In this document: positions 1 to 5,789 of the stretch, in pieces
Numbering within the stretch: position 1 is the stretch's first letter
How the letters are laid out: every line of letters begins with the position of its first letter
NCBI GenBank assembly: GCA_044359525.1
Contig: JBIKLY010000105.1
Location: forward strand, 1-10,561
Reading direction: 5' to 3'
DNA from: CAJBIL01 sp044359525
GTDB lineage: Bacteria; Pseudomonadota; Gammaproteobacteria; Burkholderiales; Rhodocyclaceae
Length of the DNA: 10,561 nt
Made by a program: the position numbers and the translations under genes
Notes under the pieces: generated by a model
Database searches by the model: none
Seen by the model: only the letters and a program-made list of their open reading frames with translations
What the model was told of the DNA's origin: nothing

Positions 1-19
1 GTGACAAATTTCTCACGGT

Positions 20-895
20 TCAGTTTGCCGTAAGCACGTTTTCCTGAAAGCGCATTGATAGATCGAGGGCGCGTACATCCTTGGTCAGTCCGCCGATCGA
101 TATGCGGTCAACGCCGGTCTCGGCGATGCTGCGGACGGTATCCATGCTCACATTGCCCGATGCTTCGAGGATGGCCCGGCCGGCGCCGATGGCTACTGCT
201 TCGCGCATCTGCGCCAGCGTCATGTTGTCGAGCAGGAGCATCTTTGCCCCGGCAGCGAGTGCTTCATTTAATTCGGCGAGGGTTTCCACTTCAACCTGGA
301 CGAATTGGCAACGGCCACCGGCAGCCGCAGCAATTCCTTGTGCCGCAGCCAGCGCAGCGCTGATGCCGCCAGCCGCGAGAATGTGATTCTCCTTGATCAG
401 GATGCCATCGTAGAGGCCCAGGCGATGATTGCCGCCGCCGCCGCATTTGACGGCGTATTTCTGTGCCAGACGCAGGCCAGGGATTGTCTTGCGCGTATCG
501 ACCACCAGCGCCCGCGTGCCGGCGACGGCATCGGCATAGTGCCGTGCCTTGGTCGCGACGCCCGAAAGCAATTGCAGGAAATTGAGTGCGCTGCGCTCGC
601 CGGTGAGCAGGGCGCGTGCCGGTCCTTCCAGTTCGCAGAGCAACTGATCGGGTGAAACGCGCTCGCCGTCGGCTGCTTTCCACGTTAGCTTGATACCCGG
701 ATCGATCCGCTTGAAGCAGCGCTCGAACCACGCAGAGCCGCACAGAATGGCCCTTTCCCGCGAGATAACCGTGGCGCGGGCGATACCGCCGGCGGGAACA
801 AGCTGTGCTGTCAGGTCACCGCTGTCGATGTCTTCGGCCAGTGCGGCCACCACGTTGCGCTCGATTTCGGCGTCGAGCGAGACTGCAAAATCCAT
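20..895 (-). CDS. nadC: Nicotinate-nucleotide pyrophosphorylase (quinolinate phosphoribosyltransferase, decarboxylating)
   Basis: Converts quinolinate and PRPP to nicotinate mononucleotide, CO2 and pyrophosphate in de novo NAD synthesis; cytoplasmic. The 291-residue product has the usual family length. Visible hallmarks in order: the N-terminal EDIDSGDLTA segment (21-30), TGERSALNFLQ (98-108), the PRPP/quinolinate-binding DTRKTIPGLR (133-142), KCGGGGNHR followed by LYDGILIKENH (150-171), EVE (202-204), LLDN (221-224), EASGNV (244-249) and the C-terminal SIGGLT with RALDLSMRF. I chose the ATG at 895 over the in-frame ATG at 922: it has an AAGGA Shine-Dalgarno six bases upstream, and homologues begin near this point. 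The downstream side (1-19) is too short to interpret. The next gene upstream is the same-strand oxidoreductase, 82 bases away. That gap holds a possible promoter, so nadC may be transcribed on its own. The family call is very secure. Confidence 0.96.
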   Translation of the reverse strand: MDFAVSLDAEIERNVVAALAEDIDSGDLTAQLVPAGGIARATVISRERAILCGSAWFERCFKRIDPGIKLTWKAADGERVSPDQLLCELEGPARALLTGERSALNFLQLLSGVATKARHYADAVAGTRALVVDTRKTIPGLRLAQKYAVKCGGGGNHRLGLYDGILIKENHILAAGGISAALAAAQGIAAAAGGRCQFVQVEVETLAELNEALAAGAKMLLLDNMTLAQMREAVAIGAGRAILEASGNVSMDTVRSIAETGVDRISIGGLTKDVRALDLSMRFQENVLTAN

Positions 896-928
896 GACTA
901 TCCTTATCTGTTGAGTGCCCATTGCAAA

Positions 929-937
929 ATTTTAACA
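929..937 (-). promoter_or_regulatory. Possible extended -10 promoter of nadC
   Basis: On the minus strand this reads TGTTAAAAT, matching an extended -10 (TG, one base, then a TATAAT-like hexamer with one mismatch). It would place the transcription start about 27 bases before the chosen nadC ATG, leaving room for the AAGGA ribosome-binding site. No convincing -35 is visible, which is tolerable for extended -10 promoters. The call is by eye only. Confidence 0.3.
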
Positions 938-977
938 TTGCCCGATCTGGTCACTGCACCCGGACAGCGTTGCCTGG

Positions 978-1994
978 TCAGCGGCCGATTTCGATCACGA
1001 TTTTGCCGAAATGACTGCCGCTGCGCATGTGAGCGAGGGCGGCAGGTGCCTCGGCAAAAGGGAATATACGGTCTATCACCGGGCGGATGCTCTCGCTGGA
1101 TATTGCCGCCAGCATCGCGGAAAACATCGCACGGTTGCCGACAAAAATACCGTGAATGCTGGCGGCCCTGGGGATCAGCATGACCGGGTTGGCCTGCGCG
1201 GCCAGACCAGTCAACACGCCGATGTAGGCAATCCGGCCACCCGTGCAAACGCTGATCAGCGAGCGCTCCAGCGTGCCCGGGCCGCCGACTTCGACGACAA
1301 GGTCGACACCTTGCCCGGCGGTCAGGCGCAGCACTTCCTGTTCCCAGTCGGGATGGGCCTTGTAGTTGATGCCATGATCGGCGCCGAGTTGGCTGGCGTG
1401 TTTGAGCTTGGCATCGTCGCTGGAGGTGATGATCACCCGGGCGCCGGCCGCTTTGGCAAACTGCAGGGCAAAGATGGAAACACCGCCGGTGCCGAGCAGG
1501 AGCACGGTCTGGCCGGGTTTGAGATTGCCGGCCTCAAACAGCGCATTCCAGGCGGTGAGTGCAGCGCAGGGTAGCGTTGCTGCCTCGGCGTAGCTGATGT
1601 TGTCCGGCAGCTTGATGACGCCGCTTTCCTCGCTGACAAAATATTCGCTCAGGACGCCGCTTATTTCTGCGCCCAGTGCGCCGGCAATGTTGGCGGTTTC
1701 GGGGCGCCCGCTTTGCCAGTGGGGGAAGAAAAGGGTGGCAACCCGGTCGCCGACCTTCAGCCCTTCTACCGCTTTGCCGACGGCGATGATTTCACCGGCA
1801 CCGTCCGAGCAGGGCACTAGGCCGTCGGGGATCGGCGAAAAGTAGGTGTTCTGGCTGACCAGAATATCGCGGTAGTTGAGCGATACCGCCTTGATCGCGA
1901 CCGCAACCTGGTTGTCTTCCAGAGGCGCCGGCTCAAAGTTGGCGAGCTGCAGGGCTGACGTGGGATGTGTGGGGTGAACTTCGTAGCGTTGCAT
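978..1994 (-). CDS. Medium-chain NAD(P)H oxidoreductase, quinone reductase / alcohol dehydrogenase-like (MDR superfamily)
   Basis: A 338-residue cytoplasmic medium-chain dehydrogenase/reductase. The N-terminal GroES-like catalytic domain carries NYRD (40-43) and PCSDGAGEI (61-69). The usual GHE zinc-site motif of classical alcohol dehydrogenases is replaced, and no four-cysteine structural zinc lobe is visible, so a zinc-independent quinone-oxidoreductase-type activity is more likely. The Rossmann domain begins at about 160 with the nucleotide-binding LGTGGVS (167-173), followed by the family-typical FALQFAKAAGARVI and VVEVGGPGTL. The C-terminus RSGSHFGKIVIEIG is typical of MDR7-like proteins. 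The ATG at 1994 has GAGG eight bases upstream. The substrate cannot be read from the sequence. Neighbours nadC and the exported-protein gene lie on the same strand, but gaps of 82 and 162 bases argue against a tight operon. Confidence 0.9.
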   Translation of the reverse strand: MQRYEVHPTHPTSALQLANFEPAPLEDNQVAVAIKAVSLNYRDILVSQNTYFSPIPDGLVPCSDGAGEIIAVGKAVEGLKVGDRVATLFFPHWQSGRPETANIAGALGAEISGVLSEYFVSEESGVIKLPDNISYAEAATLPCAALTAWNALFEAGNLKPGQTVLLLGTGGVSIFALQFAKAAGARVIITSSDDAKLKHASQLGADHGINYKAHPDWEQEVLRLTAGQGVDLVVEVGGPGTLERSLISVCTGGRIAYIGVLTGLAAQANPVMLIPRAASIHGIFVGNRAMFSAMLAAISSESIRPVIDRIFPFAEAPAALAHMRSGSHFGKIVIEIGR

Positions 1995-2026
1995 TCGGTC
2001 TGCCTCGTTTGCTGGTAGGGATTATT

Positions 2027-2038
2027 CTAAAAACCGCA
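2027..2038 (+). repeat. Solo 12-base copy of the IS tip sequence
   Basis: The bases CTAAAAACCGCA are identical to positions 5775-5786, the outer end of the insertion sequence found later in this window. The match breaks down just beyond (TTCAA here against GTTAC there). No second end and no transposase remnant are visible nearby. It could be a degenerate IS footprint, a piece of a small non-autonomous element, or coincidence. Confidence 0.4.
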
Positions 2039-2047
2039 TTCAATATG

Positions 2048-2070
2048 CCCCGAAGGAAACACCCTTGGGG
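2048..2070. other. Hairpin between same-strand genes
   Basis: CCCC, a bulged G, and AAGG can pair with CCTTGGGG across the six-base loop at 2057-2062, giving eight base pairs. It lies about 90 bases downstream of the exported-protein gene on the minus strand. Read in that direction it is followed by CATATTGAATGCGG and then five Ts some distance away, so it is not a textbook intrinsic terminator. It may still slow transcription between the two genes. Confidence 0.3.
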
Positions 2071-2078
2071 TGCAGCGA

Positions 2079-2102
2079 ACACGGAGAAAAACACGGAGAA
2101 AA
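2079..2102 (+). repeat. Two tandem copies of ACACGGAGAAAA
   Basis: The 12-base unit occurs twice in perfect tandem at 2079-2090 and 2091-2102, and a decaying purine-rich tail (CAGAGAGA) follows. The stretch lies in the 162-base non-coding gap between the oxidoreductase gene and the exported-protein gene. Function unknown. ACACGGAGAAAA-type units look like a dispersed intergenic repeat, but only this window can be seen. Confidence 0.6.
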
Positions 2103-2156
2103 CAGAGAGATCGTTTGAAATGACGACTTAAAATTGGGAAGCGGGGCAATTTTGCC

Positions 2157-2630
2157 CTACTTTACGTCGTACTCGAAGCTGGCTGCCGATTGCCCTTCAA
2201 TCAGCACATGCAGGTGCCGGTGACCCGCCGGTTCGTTCGGGCCGATCGACCATTCGCCGTAGATTCTGCCTTCCACCGGTACCAGCTGCCGCTGGCTGAC
2301 CTGATTGCGCCGTTGGTTGGGAATGTTCAGGCTTTCGCTGATTGCATCATTCTTTTGTGCAGCCTTGGGTGGAACGGCGATCAGATACTCTTCGCTGACA
2401 CTGAGCGCACGCTTGCCGGTGCGCACTTCGATGACCCAGCCATAGCGTTGTCCCTGCCGGTGGGGTACCACATTGGTTGGTTCAAAAATCAGCTGATTTG
2501 GCGTGCTCTCGTCGAAAATTCCAAATTCGGCACTGATGACTTCGATTGGGGCTTCCACCGGCTTTGGTGGTGCGGCAAAAGAATTCATGCTGATGAAGGC
2601 GGCAATCACGAGCCATTTTTTCAGTACCAT
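2157..2630 (-). CDS. Small exported protein of unknown function
   Basis: A 157-residue protein starting with a clear Sec signal peptide: MVLKKW, then a hydrophobic stretch to about residue 18, with probable cleavage after NSFA or FAA. The mature part begins PPKPVEAPIEV and is predicted periplasmic. It has no cysteines, no lipobox and no further membrane segment. It holds an EVISAEFGIFDE strand-rich start, a basic RRNQVSQRQ patch near the middle, and a C-terminal RHLHVLIEG segment that may be a beta-strand pair. I do not recognise a named family. The ATG at 2630 has GGAG eight bases upstream. The stop codon overlaps a small GGGCA/TGCCC hairpin at about 2144-2157 that lacks a T-tract. The gene is divergent from the CPHC protein gene. 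Confidence 0.75.
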   Translation of the reverse strand: MVLKKWLVIAAFISMNSFAAPPKPVEAPIEVISAEFGIFDESTPNQLIFEPTNVVPHRQGQRYGWVIEVRTGKRALSVSEEYLIAVPPKAAQKNDAISESLNIPNQRRNQVSQRQLVPVEGRIYGEWSIGPNEPAGHRHLHVLIEGQSAASFEYDVK

Positions 2631-2639
2631 ACCGGGGGC

Positions 2640-2698
2640 TCCACACTTGCTCCTGTTATTGTTGCTCCGGGCGGATTATATCGTCAGCCGAGTGTGGA
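2640..2698. promoter_or_regulatory. Divergent intergenic region with an 8-base inverted repeat
   Basis: TCCACACT at 2640-2647 is the perfect reverse complement of AGTGTGGA at 2691-2698. The two arms flank the space where promoters for the two divergent genes must lie; an AT-rich GATTATAT at 2674-2681 could serve as a -10 for the plus strand. The arms could be operator half-sites or stem arms, but 43 bases between them is long for a single protein dimer. The call is speculative. Confidence 0.25.
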
Positions 2699-2734
2699 AC
2701 AATGGGCGCTATCTTTTACCTGTCGGGAAGATTC

Positions 2735-3436
2735 ATGCAGCCAGTTCAGATCGAATACCGCTTTGAGCTACCGGGGCAGGATGCTACCTGCTTCCGGCTC
2801 GATTTTGACCGCGAAACGATGGCGCCGCTGACGCCGTTTCATGAGCCGGTGCCCTTCTGGGCAAAACTCGATTTTCATCGTTGCCCGCACTGCCCGTTGC
2901 CGTCCGAACTGGCAGCGGATTGCCCTGCCGCTGCGCGGCTGGCGGATTTGCTGGCCTGGTGCGCCGCACTGGTTTCACATGAGTCCCTGCGTCTGACGGT
3001 GGTGACGCCGGAGCGAACGACAATTGCCGAAACGACGGCACAGCGGGCGGTAAGTTCGCTGATGGGCCTGATCATGGCCACTTCGGGGTGCCCGCGCAGC
3101 GAATTTCTGCGCCCGATGGCGCGCTTCCATCTGCCGCTGGCCAGCGAAAGTGAGACGATTTACCGTGCGGCGTCGATGTATCTGCTCGCGCAGTATTTTG
3201 TCGAGCGCGAGGGCCGGCCGGCCGATCTCGAATTGCAGGGGCTGCAGCGACACTACGAGGATCTGCATCGCGTCAACCTGGCGCTCTGCGACCGGATGCG
3301 TGCCGCCGTGACGGAAGACTCGTCGGTCAATGCGGTGATCGTTCTCGATTGCTTTGCCAAGGCGCTGCCGGCGACCATCGAGGATGCGCTCTCGGAGCTT
3401 GAGCCGCTGTTCCGCCGCTATCTGGATGCATCCTGA
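2735..3436 (+). CDS. Conserved protein with CPHC motif, possible DUF6901 family
   Basis: A soluble 233-residue protein with no signal peptide or membrane segment. The N-terminus is strand-rich (QIEYRFELPG) and followed by FHRCPHCPL, where C50 and C53 form a CxxC pair that could bind a metal, with another cysteine in the ADCPAAARL segment. The later half is helical, with SSLMGLIMATSGCP, RFHLPLASESETIYRA and YLLAQYFVEREG. This pattern resembles what I recall of the DUF6901 family, whose function is unknown; that assignment is from memory. I prefer the ATG at 2735, preceded by GGGAAG and the conserved-looking start MQPVQIEYRF, over the in-frame ATG at 2702, which would lie within the divergent promoter area. 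It is 79 bases upstream of the panE-like gene on the same strand. Confidence 0.8.
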   Translation: MQPVQIEYRFELPGQDATCFRLDFDRETMAPLTPFHEPVPFWAKLDFHRCPHCPLPSELAADCPAAARLADLLAWCAALVSHESLRLTVVTPERTTIAETTAQRAVSSLMGLIMATSGCPRSEFLRPMARFHLPLASESETIYRAASMYLLAQYFVEREGRPADLELQGLQRHYEDLHRVNLALCDRMRAAVTEDSSVNAVIVLDCFAKALPATIEDALSELEPLFRRYLDAS

Positions 3437-3473
3437 CGTATCGATCGCCGGGCACGGTACATTTTGTGGCAGC

Positions 3474-3500
3474 GCAATTTGTGCAATTTGTGGAATTCGT
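3474..3500 (+). repeat. Three tandem 9-base repeats before the panE-like gene
   Basis: GCAATTTGT occurs twice in perfect tandem (3474-3482, 3483-3491), followed by GGAATTCGT, which differs at two positions. The array ends 15 bases before the panE-like start codon, just ahead of its GGAGAAGG ribosome-binding region. It lies in the 79-base gap between two same-strand genes. It may be an expression-tuning repeat or a replication-slippage product. Confidence 0.6.
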
Positions 3501-3515
3501 GATGGAGAAGGTGAA

Positions 3516-4439
3516 ATGAAAGTTGCGGTAATGGGCGCCGGCGCGGTCGGTTGCTACTACGGCGGTATGCTGGCGCGTGCCGGCCATGCCGTTATGCTGA
3601 TCGGCCGGGCGCAACACGTGGACGCGGTGCGCCGTCACGGCCTGTTGCTCGAAACCCAGTCGTTCCGAAGCTACCTGCCGGTGCAAGCCAGTACCGACGC
3701 CTGCGACGTGGCGGGAGCGCAGCTGGTGCTTTGCTGTGTCAAGGCCACCGATACCGCGAGCGCTGCGGCGGACATGGCGCCGCACCTTGCCCCTGGCGTG
3801 ATGGTGCTGAGCCTGCAGAACGGTGTCGACAATGCAGCGCGCTTGCAAACCTTGCTTCAGCGCGAGGTTGCGCCGGCGGTTGTTTATGTGGCAAGCGAAA
3901 TGGCCGGGCCGGGTCACGTCAAACATCACGGACGAGGCGAACTGGTGATTGGTCCTTCGGCAAATAGCGACACCCTGTCGCGGCTGTTTGTTGAGGCCGG
4001 CGTGCCGGTGCAGATCTCCGATAACGTGACCGGCGCGCTGTGGGCCAAGCTGATCCTCAATTGCGTCTACAACGCCCTGTCGGCGATCACGCAGGTGCCG
4101 TACGGCCGTCTTGTGCAGGGTCAGGGCGTCGAGGATGTAATGCGAGATGTGGTCGGGGAATGCCTTGCCGTTGCCGCAGCAGACGGCGTAAGCGTTCCCG
4201 CTGGCATGTGGGAAGCCGTACAGCGTATCGCGCAGACGATGCCGACCCAGCTTTCCTCAACCGCCCAGGATCTGGCGCGCCGCAAGCGTAGCGAGATCGA
4301 CCATCTGAACGGCTATGTACTGTGCCGGGGCGACGCACTGGCTGTTGCCACCCCGGTCAATCGCGTGCTGCATACCCTGGTCAAGCTGCTTGAAAGTCGC
4401 GTGACGGAGACCGAGGGCGCTGCCTGTGACACGAAATAG
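3516..4439 (+). CDS. panE: 2-dehydropantoate 2-reductase family protein (ketopantoate reductase)
   Basis: The family reduces 2-dehydropantoate to pantoate with NADPH in pantothenate/coenzyme A synthesis; cytoplasmic. The 307-residue protein has the expected length. The Rossmann GAGAVG is at 7-12, followed by CYYGGMLARAGH. Substrate and catalytic positions match the family: N102 in LQNGVDN, K178 in WAKLILNCVYN, and E260 in SEIDHLNG within the SSTAQDLARRKRSEIDHLNG signature. The start is the ATG at 3516, preceded by GGAGAAGG and directly beginning the dinucleotide fold; an upstream in-frame extension would overlap the preceding gene and adds no recognisable domain. Paralogues of this family act on other 2-keto acids, so the exact substrate is inferred. 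Its 3' end overlaps the next gene by 14 bases, implying co-transcription. Confidence 0.9.
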   Translation: MKVAVMGAGAVGCYYGGMLARAGHAVMLIGRAQHVDAVRRHGLLLETQSFRSYLPVQASTDACDVAGAQLVLCCVKATDTASAAADMAPHLAPGVMVLSLQNGVDNAARLQTLLQREVAPAVVYVASEMAGPGHVKHHGRGELVIGPSANSDTLSRLFVEAGVPVQISDNVTGALWAKLILNCVYNALSAITQVPYGRLVQGQGVEDVMRDVVGECLAVAAADGVSVPAGMWEAVQRIAQTMPTQLSSTAQDLARRKRSEIDHLNGYVLCRGDALAVATPVNRVLHTLVKLLESRVTETEGAACDTK

Positions 4440-4779
4440 CCAGAAAATCCGCTTCTTCCGCCAGCGTATTCCCGCCTTCGAATGCCGGCCGGATTGCCAT
4501 GACTGTTGTGGCCCGGTGACGACTTCCAGCGACGAAATGGCCCGTTTGCCTCTGATTAGCGAGGCGGTGCATGCGGCGGCGCTGGCCGCGCTGAGCTGTC
4601 CGCATCTTGGGGAAAACGGCTGCCAGGTCTATCTGGAGCGCCCGTTGATCTGCCGGCTGTTTGGTACCACGCCACGTCTGGTGTGTCCGAACGGGATGCG
4701 CCCCGAGGTGATGATCGAGCCGGCAATCGAGCAGCAAATTTTCGCGTTTTTCAAGGAAACGCGGCAGGTGTTGGTTTGA
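4426..4779 (+). CDS. YkgJ family cysteine-cluster protein
   Basis: A 117-residue protein with eight cysteines in the arrangement of the CxxCxxxxC (YkgJ-like) putative metal-chelating family. The N-terminal cluster is C20, C24, C27 and C28 in CRPDCHDCCGP. The second group is C58 in SCPHL, C66 in GCQVY, C76 in RPLICRLFG and C87 in VCPNG. These probably bind zinc or an iron-sulfur cluster; the cellular role is unknown for the family. The start is GTG at 4426, with GAGGG about ten bases upstream, all inside the end of the panE-like gene. The 14-base overlap suggests translational coupling. The enzymatic context does not reveal a specific partner. Confidence 0.88.
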   Translation: MTRNSQKIRFFRQRIPAFECRPDCHDCCGPVTTSSDEMARLPLISEAVHAAALAALSCPHLGENGCQVYLERPLICRLFGTTPRLVCPNGMRPEVMIEPAIEQQIFAFFKETRQVLV

Positions 4780-4787
4780 TTTGGGGA

Positions 4788-4946
4788 ATGAGGATGCATC
4801 GGTTGTTGGCGTACGCTTTTTTCGGAAACCCGTGCTCTGTCCGTTTGCTGGTTTTGGGGTTTTCGACCGATTTAAGGGTAATTCTGGAACAGGTCAGCAA
4901 GCATACGGAAGAAATTGAAAGGGGTTGGAATGAGCAATTTAGCTAA
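4788..4946 (+). pseudogene. Shrunken DUF4160-like gene (probable remnant)
   Basis: A 52-codon open frame ending in TAA inside the start of the DUF2442 gene (17-base overlap). Its C-terminal half, GFSTDLRVI to WNEQF, matches the spacing of DUF4160 C-termini as I remember them: a GF...LR segment, 16 residues, then WNE and an aromatic. Its N-terminal RLLAYAFFGN resembles the family's RxGxYRFFFxSNE opening. The middle part, where the conserved PPHxHV segment should be, is missing, so the gene is about 30 residues short. DUF4160 genes commonly precede DUF2442 genes, as this one does. The best reading is an internally deleted relic; a short functional protein cannot be excluded. Confidence 0.5.
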
Positions 4947-5184
4947 ATCAGTTGCATTCGACGATTCGATGATGTGGGTGAGCTTGGCTGATGGCCGCCA
5001 ACTGGGTGTTCCGCTGGCTTTCTTCCCTCGCTTGTTGCGCGCCGCACCGGAACAGCGTGCCGCCTGTGTGATTAGCGGCGGTGGTGCCGGATTGCATTGG
5101 GATGCATTGGACGAGGATATTTCGGTATCGGGCTTGCTGGCCGGTAAAGGTGACCTGGCAACGGGGCACCAACTGGCCGCGTGA
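4930..5184 (+). CDS. DUF2442 domain protein
   Basis: An 84-residue soluble protein with the DUF2442 pattern: SVAFDDSMMWVSLADGRQL at the start, VPLAFFPRLLRAAPEQRA in the middle, and the signature GGGAGLHWDALDEDISVSGLL near the end. The family is small, often encoded next to DUF4160 or similar proteins, and sometimes proposed as an antitoxin-like partner; its molecular role is not established. The start is the ATG at 4930, preceded by AAAGGGG. An upstream TTG is possible but would add only five residues. The gene overlaps the DUF4160-like remnant, fitting the usual pair order, but the partner here appears broken. Confidence 0.85.
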   Translation: MSNLAKSVAFDDSMMWVSLADGRQLGVPLAFFPRLLRAAPEQRAACVISGGGAGLHWDALDEDISVSGLLAGKGDLATGHQLAA

Positions 5185-5356
5185 CACGTTTTGTGATTTC
5201 TGTTTTGAAAGAAACCCGCACATGTGCCATGATTTTCAGGCACTATTTCTGAATGCGAGGTTTGTGCGGTGCGTTAATGCGAGAGCTGACCCTTTTGATT
5301 CTTTTGACTTTCCGAAAAGAAACAATCGCGGTCTGATTGATTGTCAGGAGGCGTCA

Positions 5357-5755
5357 GTGGATAAGCCATATGATGGTCCGAAAGCTAATGTTGCCGATAG
5401 GAGAGAGGCGCGGTCTTTCGAAGAATTGGAGCAACTCCGTACCGGGCAACAGGTTCTTTTTTTTGCGGTCGCTCTTTGGATACTTTACGGCGTAGTGAAT
5501 GGCTCAAATGGTGGCCGGGCAATTGCTGATTTTTTTCTGATAATCGTTTTGATTATTGTCGGCTGCATCGGTTCCTATCGTGTTGGTAAGGGTTTGGGGC
5601 ATTCCACCTTCGTATCAATTCTTTGGTGCATTTGCTGGTTGATTCCATTCGTAAATTTCCTGGCACTTCTATACCTCGCCATCAAACCCACGAAAATTCT
5701 TAAGGCAGCGGGGTACACCGTTGGCTTGCTGGGCGCAAAAAAGCGTGTTGCCTGA
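5357..5755 (+). CDS. Small three-helix inner-membrane protein of unknown function
   Basis: A 132-residue protein with a charged N-terminus (about 35 residues, rich in Arg, Glu and Asp) followed by three likely membrane segments: VLFFAVALWILYGVV, ADFFLIIVLIIVGCIGSY, and FVSILWCICWLIPFVNFLALLYLAI. The C-terminus is short and basic (GAKKRVA). No named family is recognised. The start is GTG at 5357, set by a near-perfect AGGAG six bases upstream. The open frame extends further 5', but that part runs through the DUF2442 gene in another frame and has no protein-like character. The gene and its 172-base upstream gap (5185-5356) are visibly AT-richer than the flanking genes, hinting at acquired DNA. 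The upstream gap holds no other feature I can support. Confidence 0.7.
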   Translation: MDKPYDGPKANVADRREARSFEELEQLRTGQQVLFFAVALWILYGVVNGSNGGRAIADFFLIIVLIIVGCIGSYRVGKGLGHSTFVSILWCICWLIPFVNFLALLYLAIKPTKILKAAGYTVGLLGAKKRVA

Positions 5756-5773
5756 GTGAGCACGGTCAATAAT

Positions 5774-5789
5774 CCTAAAAACCGCAGTT
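5774..5789 (+). repeat. IS left terminal inverted repeat
   Basis: CCTAAAAACCGCAGTT. It matches the reverse complement of the right end in the first nine bases and again at CAGTT, with a one-base gap and one mismatch between. The transposase stop codon (TAA on the minus strand) begins within its last bases. Confidence 0.85.

Noticed and set aside
2144..2157. GGGCA/TGCCC hairpin at the stop of the exported-protein gene as a terminator
   Set aside because: The stem is short and is followed on the minus strand by CGCTTCCC rather than a T-run, so it does not meet the criteria for an intrinsic terminator.
3354..3515. 5' extension of the panE-like frame
   Set aside because: It overlaps the preceding gene, contains the tandem repeat, and adds no family residues. 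The ATG at 3516 begins the dinucleotide fold directly and has a ribosome-binding site.
5304..5332. TTGACT as a -35 box for the small membrane-protein gene
   Set aside because: No acceptable -10 hexamer is found 16-18 bases downstream (the position reads CGCGGT).
5081..5356. 5' extension of the small membrane-protein frame
   Set aside because: It runs through the DUF2442 gene out of frame and is not protein-like. The AGGAG-preceded GTG at 5357 is a far better start.
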